Part shown: piece by piece, positions 57,527-64,000 of the stretch
Numbering within the stretch: position 1 is the stretch's first letter
How the letters are laid out: the number at the start of each line of letters is the position of its first letter
Origin: Serratia ficaria
GTDB lineage: Bacteria; Pseudomonadota; Gammaproteobacteria; Enterobacterales; Enterobacteriaceae
DNA length: 64,000 nt
Assembly (NCBI RefSeq): GCF_900187015.1
Contig: NZ_LT906479.1
Coordinates: forward strand, 2,914,001-2,978,000
Direction: 5' to 3'
Program-made: the position numbers and the translations under genes
The notes under the pieces: model-generated
What the model was told of the DNA's origin: nothing
The model's database searches: none
What the model saw: the letters and a program-made list of their open reading frames with translations, nothing else

Positions 57527-58285
57527 ATGTCCACACTGATAACGCTAAAAAATATCTCCGTCACCTTCGGCAACCGCAAGGTGTTGTCGAATATTTCGCT
57601 CAGCCTGCAGCCGGGCCGTATTTTGACGCTGCTCGGCCCAAACGGCGCGGGTAAATCCACCTTGGTGCGCGTAGTGCTGGGGCTGATCTCCCCTTCCGAA
57701 GGCGCGCTGGAACGCGAGCCGGGCCTGCGCATTGGCTACGTGCCGCAAAAACTGCATCTTGACGCCACGCTGCCGCTGACCGTCAGCCGCTTTATGCGCC
57801 TCAAGCCCGGCGTCAAAAAGGCCGACATCCTGCCGGCGCTGAAGCGCGTGCAGGCGGCCCACCTGCTCGATCAGCCGATGCAAAAATTGTCCGGCGGCGA
57901 AAACCAGCGGGTGCTGCTGGCGCGCGCGCTGCTCAACAAGCCGCAGCTGCTGGTGCTGGACGAACCCACCCAGGGCGTGGACGTCAACGGCCAGCTGGCG
58001 CTGTACGGTCTAATCGACCAACTGCGCAAGGAACTGGGCTGCGCGGTGCTGATGGTCTCCCACGATCTGCATTTGGTGATGGCGAAAACCGACGAAGTGC
58101 TGTGCCTCAACCAGCATATCTGTTGCTCCGGCGCGCCTGAGGTGGTCTCGATGCACCCTGAGTTCATCGCCATGTTCGGCAACCGCGGCGCGGAGCAGCT
58201 GGCGGTCTATCGCCACCATCACAACCATCGTCACGACCTGCAGGGAAGAATTGTGTTGAAGAAAACCGGGAGTGGCGAGGCATGA
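57527..58285 (+). CDS. znuC: Zinc ABC transporter ATP-binding protein ZnuC
   Basis: This 252-residue ATPase has Walker A in [14 protein letters not shown], the signature [16 protein letters not shown] and Walker B in [12 protein letters not shown]. The C-terminus is His-rich ([10 protein letters not shown]), typical of ZnuC. It drives zinc uptake with ZnuB and ZnuA. The stop overlaps the znuB start by four bases, so the two are coupled. Confidence 0.97.
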   Translation: MSTLITLKNISVTFGNRKVLSNISLSLQPGRILTLLGPNGAGKSTLVRVVLGLISPSEGALEREPGLRIGYVPQKLHLDATLPLTVSRFMRLKPGVKKADILPALKRVQAAHLLDQPMQKLSGGENQRVLLARALLNKPQLLVLDEPTQGVDVNGQLALYGLIDQLRKELGCAVLMVSHDLHLVMAKTDEVLCLNQHICCSGAPEVVSMHPEFIAMFGNRGAEQLAVYRHHHNHRHDLQGRIVLKKTGSGEA

Positions 58286-59067
58286 TCGAACTATTGTTGC
58301 CGGGCTGGTTGGCGGGCGTGTTGTTGGCCGGCGCGGCCGGGCCGCTCGGCTCATTCGTGGTCTGGCGCCGGATGTCTTACTTCGGCGATACCCTGGCGCA
58401 CGCCTCTTTGCTCGGCGTGGCCTTCGGCCTGCTGCTGGACGTCAATCCGTTCTATGCGGTGATTGCCGTCACGCTGTTGCTGGCGCTGGCGCTGGTGTGG
58501 CTCGAACGCCGCCCGCAGCTTTCGGTAGACACCCTGCTCGGCATCATGGCGCACAGCGCGCTGTCGCTCGGCCTGGTGGTGGTGGCGCTGATGTCCAACG
58601 TGCGGGTCGATCTGATGGCCTATCTGTTCGGCGACCTGCTGTCGGTTACCCTGAGCGACATCGTCATGATCGCCGGCGGCGTGGCGGTGGTGCTGCTGGT
58701 GCTATGGTGGCAATGGCGTGATCTGCTGTCGATGACCATCAGCCCGGAGCTGGCGCACGTCGACGGCGTCAACCTGGCGCGCGCGCGCACCGTGCTGATG
58801 CTGGTCACCGCCCTGACCATCGGTCTGGCGATGAAGTTCGTCGGCGCGCTGATCATCACTTCGCTGCTGATTATTCCCGCCGCCACCGCCCGTCGCTTTG
58901 CGCGCACGCCGGAACAGATGGCCGGCGTCGCGGTGCTGATCGGCATGCTGGCGGTCACCGGCGGGCTGACCTTCTCGGCGTTTTACGACACGCCGGCCGG
59001 GCCTTCGGTGGTGTTGAGCGCCGCGCTGCTGTTTGTGCTGAGCCTGTTTCGCCAACAGCAGGCCTGA
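58282..59067 (+). CDS. znuB: Zinc ABC transporter permease ZnuB
   Basis: This 261-residue ABC-3 family permease has about eight membrane helices and starts [21 protein letters not shown]. coli ZnuB is 261 aa. It is translationally coupled to znuC by a four-base overlap. A terminator lies 20 bases after its stop, in front of the convergent ruvB. Confidence 0.97.
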   Translation: MIELLLPGWLAGVLLAGAAGPLGSFVVWRRMSYFGDTLAHASLLGVAFGLLLDVNPFYAVIAVTLLLALALVWLERRPQLSVDTLLGIMAHSALSLGLVVVALMSNVRVDLMAYLFGDLLSVTLSDIVMIAGGVAVVLLVLWWQWRDLLSMTISPELAHVDGVNLARARTVLMLVTALTIGLAMKFVGALIITSLLIIPAATARRFARTPEQMAGVAVLIGMLAVTGGLTFSAFYDTPAGPSVVLSAALLFVLSLFRQQQA

Positions 59068-59086
59068 TCCTGCCGGGTGATATGAC

Positions 59087-59114
59087 AAGGGCCGCATCAG
59101 CGGCCCTTTTTTAT
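59087..59114. terminator. Terminator between znuB and ruvB
   Basis: The stem AAGGGCCGC / GCGGCCCTT with loop ATCA is followed by six T. It serves znuB and possibly ruvB in the other direction. Confidence 0.85.
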
Positions 59115-59117
59115 GGC

Positions 59118-60122
<1,005 letters not shown>

Positions 60123-60141
60123 TGTCTGCCCCTTGTCGACC

Positions 60142-60753
60142 TTAGAGCGCGGCGCGCAGCGCGTCGCGGATCAGGGTTTCGCAATCGGCGCCCGGCTTGG
60201 CGATTTTGCTGACCATGCGGCTGGCTTCCTGCGGTTTATAACCCAGCGCCACCAGCGCCGAGGCCGCTTCGGCTTCGGCATCCACTTCGGCGGCGTTGGC
60301 GGCGGCCGGCAGCGCGATTTCGCTGCTGTTGTTGAACAGGTCGCCGTTGAGCCCTTTGAAGCGGTCCTTCATTTCCACCACCAGGCGCTCGGCGGTTTTC
60401 TTGCCTACGCCCGGCAGCTTGACCAGGGCGGTGATCTCTTCGCGTTCGACCGCGCTGACGAACTGCTGCGCCGACATGCCGGACAAGATAGCCAGCGCCA
60501 GCTTCGGCCCGACGCCGTTGACCTTGATCAGCTCGCGGAACAGCGCGCGCTCCTGCTTGTCGTTGAAGCCGTACAGCAACTGGGCGTCTTCACGCACCAC
60601 GAAGTGGGTAAACACGATAGCCTCTTGCCCCAGTTCCGGCAGCTCATAAAAGCAGGTCATCGGCATATGCACTTCATAACCGACGCCGTTCGCCTCCAGT
60701 AACACCAGCGGCGGCTGCTTTTCCAGAATATTTCCCCTGAGACGACCTATCAT
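60142..60753 (-). CDS. ruvA: Holliday junction-binding protein RuvA
   Basis: This 203-residue protein has the OB-fold N-terminus ([20 protein letters not shown]), two helix-hairpin-helix motifs ([29 protein letters not shown]) and the RuvB-binding domain III at the C-terminus. It tetramerises on four-way junctions. In E. coli ruvAB is LexA-controlled; I do not see a canonical CTGT-N8-ACAG box in the 70 bases upstream. A hairpin (GCATGGC / GCCATGC, 60777-60795) lies in the leader. Confidence 0.97.
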   Translation of the reverse strand: MIGRLRGNILEKQPPLVLLEANGVGYEVHMPMTCFYELPELGQEAIVFTHFVVREDAQLLYGFNDKQERALFRELIKVNGVGPKLALAILSGMSAQQFVSAVEREEITALVKLPGVGKKTAERLVVEMKDRFKGLNGDLFNNSSEIALPAAANAAEVDAEAEAASALVALGYKPQEASRMVSKIAKPGADCETLIRDALRAAL

Positions 60754-60817
60754 TTACCCTCCTGCAGAATTCCTGAGCATGGCTCACTGCCATGCCGTGC
60801 AGCTAAAGCTTATAACA

Positions 60818-60845
60818 TAAAAAAGGCTGGATGAATATCCAGCCT
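60818..60845 (-). terminator. Intrinsic terminator after ruvC
   Basis: The stem AGGCTGGAT / ATCCAGCCT with a 4-base loop is followed on the minus strand by six T. It separates the ruvC transcript from ruvAB. Confidence 0.87.
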
Positions 60846-60866
60846 GAATGTTCACCGGCGTTGCCT

Positions 60867-61388
60867 TCAGCGTAACCGCCCGCGCGCCAGGTTCAATCGC
60901 CCTTCGCTCATCCGCAGCACGTTCTGGCTGAGATGGCAATGGGTGATGGCGATGGCCAGCGCATCGGCGGCGTCCGCCTGCGGATTGGCCGACAGCTTCA
61001 GCAGCGAGCGCACCATATGCTGCACCTGCGCCTTTTCGGCCGCCCCGGTGCCCACCACGGTTTGCTTGACCTGCCGCGCCGCGTATTCGAACACTTCCAG
61101 GTTCTGGTTAACCGCCGCGACAATCGCCACGCCGCGCGCCTGGCCGAGCTTGAGCGCCGAATCCGGGTTCTTGGCCATAAACACCTGTTCGATGGCGAAA
61201 AAGTCCGGTTGGAACTGGGTGATGATTTCGCTGACGCCGGCATAAATCAGCTTAAGCCGCGTCGGCATGTCGTCCACCACCGTGCGAATGCAGCCGCTGG
61301 CGATATAGCTCAGCTGGCGGCCCTGCTGGCGGATAAGTCCGTAGCCGGTGATACGTGAACCGGGATCGATACCGAGTATGATCGCCAT
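60867..61388 (-). CDS. ruvC: Holliday junction resolvase RuvC
   Basis: This 173-residue nuclease has the same length as E. coli RuvC. Its acidic active site is visible in [14 protein letters not shown] (Asp7), [11 protein letters not shown] (Glu66) and [14 protein letters not shown] (Asp138, Asp141). It cuts Holliday junctions symmetrically together with RuvAB. ATG 61388 matches E. coli; upstream GTG codons in the same frame are less likely. It follows yebC on the same strand. Confidence 0.98.
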   Translation of the reverse strand: MAIILGIDPGSRITGYGLIRQQGRQLSYIASGCIRTVVDDMPTRLKLIYAGVSEIITQFQPDFFAIEQVFMAKNPDSALKLGQARGVAIVAAVNQNLEVFEYAARQVKQTVVGTGAAEKAQVQHMVRSLLKLSANPQADAADALAIAITHCHLSQNVLRMSEGRLNLARGRLR

Positions 61389-61461
61389 CTCTACCACCAC
61401 CTTGCGTTAAGCGTAGGTTCCGCCCGGCGCTGCCGCGTGGCAGCGCCGTACATCAACGTCA

Positions 61462-62205
61462 TTACAGCGTCGCCGCAACCTCGTCGGAGATCTCACCGTT
61501 GTGGTAAACCTCCTGCACGTCGTCGCAGTCTTCCAGCATATCGATCAGGCGCAGCAGCTTAGGCGCGGTTTCCGCGTCCATGTCGGCCTTGGTCGATGGG
61601 ATCATCGACACTTCCGCCGCTTCCGCTTCAAAACCGGCGGCGGTCAGCGCGTCTTTCACTTCGCCCAGATTTTCCCAGGCGGTAAACACGTCGATGGCGC
61701 CGTCGTCGTAGCTGACGATGTCTTCCGCGCCGGCTTCCAGCGCCGCTTCCATCACGCTGTCTTCATCCAGGCCCGGCGCGTAGGCGATCACGCCCTTCTT
61801 GGTGAACAGATACGCGACCGAGCCGTCGGTGCCCAGGTTGCCGCCGCATTTGGTGAAGGCGTGGCGCACTTCCGCTACGGTACGGTTGCGGTTGTCGCTC
61901 AGGCATTCGATCATCACGGCGGTGCCGCCCGGACCGTAGCCTTCATAGATGATGGTTTCCATGTTGGTATCATCATCGCCGCCGACGCCGCGCGCGATAG
62001 CGCGGTTCAGGGTGTCGCGCGTCATATTGTTGGACAGCGCCTTGTCGATCGCCGCACGCAGACGCGGGTTAGCCCCCGGATCGCCACCGCCCAGTTTCGC
62101 GGCGGTAACCAGCTCGCGAATAATTTTGGTGAAAATTTTGCCGCGCTTGGAATCCTGCGCCGCTTTACGGTGTTTGGTGTTGGCCCACTTACTATGACCT
62201 GCCAT
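61462..62205 (-). CDS. yebC: YebC/PmpR-family protein
   Basis: This 247-residue protein starts [20 protein letters not shown], the family hallmark, and has three domains with an acidic C-terminal part. Members have been described as DNA-binding regulators and, more recently, as translation factors that relieve ribosome stalling at proline-rich motifs. E. coli YebC is 246 aa. It lies between nudB and ruvC, as in E. coli. Confidence 0.97.
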   Translation of the reverse strand: MAGHSKWANTKHRKAAQDSKRGKIFTKIIRELVTAAKLGGGDPGANPRLRAAIDKALSNNMTRDTLNRAIARGVGGDDDTNMETIIYEGYGPGGTAVMIECLSDNRNRTVAEVRHAFTKCGGNLGTDGSVAYLFTKKGVIAYAPGLDEDSVMEAALEAGAEDIVSYDDGAIDVFTAWENLGEVKDALTAAGFEAEAAEVSMIPSTKADMDAETAPKLLRLIDMLEDCDDVQEVYHNGEISDEVAATL

Positions 62206-62221
62206 AAAAATCTCCGAAAAA

Positions 62222-62668
62222 TTACTGGACTGAATTAATCACAAACTCTTCAATCGCCTGCTGATTGCTCCATGACTTGGTCAACTTCACGGCTTCCGCC
62301 GCCTCAAGCCATCGGTAAGCGTGATGCTCGGTAATGACCGGATCGCGCTCTTCGGGCAAAGCCAGACAGAACCAGTGCTCTTTATTGCGCGTGGTTCCCG
62401 GGGCATAGCGATGTCGCAAATGGACAAAGAGTTCAAACTCCACGCAGCGCTGGCAATCGAACAACGGCAGATGCTCTGCTTCGATATCGATGCCGACTTC
62501 TTCCATGACCTCACGCCGCGCGGCATGCGGCGGCGACTCATCCTGCTCCAGGCTGCCGGTGACCGACTGCCAGAATTCGGTATCGTCGCGCCGCTGTAAC
62601 ATCAGCACCCGTCCACTGGATTTCGCATAAATCACTACCAGAATAGATTCGGGGCGCTTGTAGTTCAT
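62222..62668 (-). CDS. nudB: Dihydroneopterin triphosphate diphosphatase
   Basis: This 148-residue Nudix hydrolase has a box beginning GSLEQDES and ending REVMEEVGI. It removes pyrophosphate from dihydroneopterin triphosphate in folate synthesis. The family segments [17 protein letters not shown] and [17 protein letters not shown] match E. coli NudB. The ATG at 62668 overlaps the aspS TGA (TGATG), so it is translationally coupled to aspS. A GTG one codon upstream is an alternative. Confidence 0.94.
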   Translation of the reverse strand: MNYKRPESILVVIYAKSSGRVLMLQRRDDTEFWQSVTGSLEQDESPPHAARREVMEEVGIDIEAEHLPLFDCQRCVEFELFVHLRHRYAPGTTRNKEHWFCLALPEERDPVITEHHAYRWLEAAEAVKLTKSWSNQQAIEEFVINSVQ

Positions 62669-64000
62669 CACTCGCTCTCTTGCTCAGCGGAGGCTTTCTT
62701 CACCACGCTGATCGCCAGCTCCTGCAGCGACGCCGGGTTGGCGAAGCTCGGCGCATCGGTCATCAAACAGGCCGCGGCGGTGGTTTTCGGGAAGGCTATC
62801 ACGTCGCGGATGTTGTCGGTGCCGGTCAGCAGCATCACCAGGCGATCCAGGCCGAAGGCCAGGCCGGCGTGCGGCGGCGTGCCGTACTTCAGCGCATCCA
62901 GCAGGAAGCCGAACTTCTCGCGCTGTTCGTGTTCGTCGATGCCCAGAATGCTGAACACCGTCTGCTGCATTTCGCTGCGGTGAATACGCACCGAACCGCC
63001 GCCCACTTCGTAACCGTTAATCACCATGTCGTAGGCGTTGGCGATGGCGTTGGTCGGCGTGCCGGCCAGCTGTTCCGGGCTCATGTCGCGCGGCGCGGTG
63101 AACGGATGGTGCATCGCCGCCAGGCCGCCCTCGCCGTCTTCTTCAAACATTGGGAAGTCAACCACCCACAGCGGCGCCCAGCGGTCCAGCTGGGTCAGCT
63201 CGAGGTCGCGGCCCAGCTTCAGACGCAGCGCGCCCATCGCGTCGGTCACAATCTTGACGCTGTCGGCGCCGAAGAACAGGATATCGCCGGTCTGCGCGTT
63301 GGTGCGCGCCAGAATAGCTTCCAGCACTTCCGCGCTGAGGAATTTGGCGATCGGGCTTTGCACGCCGTCCATGCCGGCGGCGCGATCGTTGACCTTCAGC
63401 CATGCCAGCCCTTTGGCGCCGTAGATGTTGACGAAGGCGCCGTATTCGTCGATCAGTTTGCGGGTCAGCTGTGCGCCGCCCGGAACGCAGATCGCCGCGA
63501 CGCGGCCCTTGGCGTCGTTAGCCGGGCCGGAGAACACCTTGAACTCGACGTCTTTCACCAGGTCGGCCACGTCCACCAGCTCCAGCGGGTTGCGCAGGTC
63601 CGGCTTGTCGGATCCGTAACGACGCATGGCTTCTGCGAAGGTCATCACCGGGAAGTTGCCCAGATCCACGCCCTTCACGTCCAGCCACAGTTCACGCGCC
63701 AGTTTTTCCATCACTTCACGCACCTGTTCGGCGGTCATGAAGGAGGTCTCGACGTCGATCTGGGTGAATTCCGGCTGGCGGTCAGCGCGCAGGTCTTCGT
63801 CGCGGAAGCATTTAACAATCTGATAGTAACGGTCGAAACCTGACATCATCAGCAGCTGCTTAAACAGCTGCGGGGACTGCGGCAGCGCGTAGAACTTGCC
63901 TTTGTGCACGCGGCTCGGCACCAGATAGTCGCGGGCGCCTTCCGGCGTGGCCTTGGTCAGCATCGGGGTTTCGATGTCGAGGAAGCCGTGGTCGTCCATA
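62668..64000 (-). CDS. aspS: Aspartate--tRNA ligase, 5' end cut by window
   Basis: The visible 443 residues correspond to about residue 150 onward of the bacterial class IIb enzyme (E. coli, 590 aa); the anticodon-binding N-terminal domain lies beyond the right edge. Class II motif 2 is [18 protein letters not shown], and motif 3 is [15 protein letters not shown]. The bacterial insertion (GAD) domain lies between them. It charges tRNA-Asp and heads the aspS-nudB-yebC-ruvC run on the minus strand. Confidence 0.97.
   Translation of the reverse strand, partial: MDDHGFLDIETPMLTKATPEGARDYLVPSRVHKGKFYALPQSPQLFKQLLMMSGFDRYYQIVKCFRDEDLRADRQPEFTQIDVETSFMTAEQVREVMEKLARELWLDVKGVDLGNFPVMTFAEAMRRYGSDKPDLRNPLELVDVADLVKDVEFKVFSGPANDAKGRVAAICVPGGAQLTRKLIDEYGAFVNIYGAKGLAWLKVNDRAAGMDGVQSPIAKFLSAEVLEAILARTNAQTGDILFFGADSVKIVTDAMGALRLKLGRDLELTQLDRWAPLWVVDFPMFEEDGEGGLAAMHHPFTAPRDMSPEQLAGTPTNAIANAYDMVINGYEVGGGSVRIHRSEMQQTVFSILGIDEHEQREKFGFLLDALKYGTPPHAGLAFGLDRLVMLLTGTDNIRDVIAFPKTTAAACLMTDAPSFANPASLQELAISVVKKASAEQESE

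Noticed and set aside
60754..60823. LexA box upstream of ruvAB
   Set aside because: E. coli ruvAB is SOS-controlled, so I looked for CTGT-N8-ACAG here. The nearest match, CTGCACGGCATGGCAG, breaks both conserved halves.

Overview
This window looks like a chromosomal segment of an enteric gammaproteobacterium of the Serratia type. The proteins I can compare from memory (GapA, Zwf, AspS, SppA, MinCDE, RuvABC) are very close to Escherichia coli, and gene order repeatedly follows the E. coli map in blocks. The coding GC is high with G/C-rich third positions, a foxA-like ferrioxamine receptor is present, and E. coli-specific genes between the blocks are missing. I see no rRNA, tRNA, insertion sequence, prophage, integrase or CRISPR array. 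Genus is an inference.

Layout. 0-6.9 kb: the end of a LOG-family gene, xthA, nudG, then a tightly overlapping minus-strand run selD-mnmH-topB-ynjH (selenophosphate synthesis and tRNA selenation with topoisomerase III), and ydjA. 7-18.6 kb: sppA, ansA, pncA, yeaC, msrB, gapA, yeaD, mipA, and the stress kinase operon yeaG-yeaH behind a sigma-54 promoter. 18.6-26.2 kb: an accessory-looking stretch of small or poorly known genes. It holds a YmgB/AriR-like regulator, several tiny membrane peptides, an alpha/beta hydrolase, a GNAT acetyltransferase, a Pmp3/YqaE peptide, an orphan GhoT/OrtT-type toxin, the foxA receptor, a RyhB small RNA with its Fur box, three unknown membrane proteins and a DEDDh exonuclease.

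26.2-43.5 kb: a Bcr-type drug exporter, the D-alanine catabolic pair dadA-dadX, ycgB, fadR, nhaB, dsbB, a candidate Hfq-type small RNA, ycgN, ycgM, an MltB-like lytic transglycosylase, ycgL, the minCDE division-site operon, rnd and fadD (TTG start, FadR operator upstream). 43.6-53.9 kb: yeaY, tsaB, yoaA, yoaB, the mdtJI polyamine exporter with a candidate leader peptide, and a hexose catabolism block eda, zwf, hexR, pykA with HexR operators. 54-64 kb: lpxM, mepM, the znuA/znuCB zinc importer around a Zur box, ruvB, ruvA, ruvC, yebC, nudB and the truncated aspS.

Several regulatory circuits lie within the window. FadR and its target fadD are both here. HexR sits between its likely targets zwf and pykA. 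Fur boxes serve foxA and ryhB, and a Zur box serves the divergent znu genes. Most of the window is ordinary core genome. The items most worth checking are features too short for routine gene calling: the orphan OrtT-like toxin, ryhB, the ArcZ/RprA-like RNA near 35.65 kb, and the mdtJI leader peptide. I found no convincing new multi-gene defence or secretion system.
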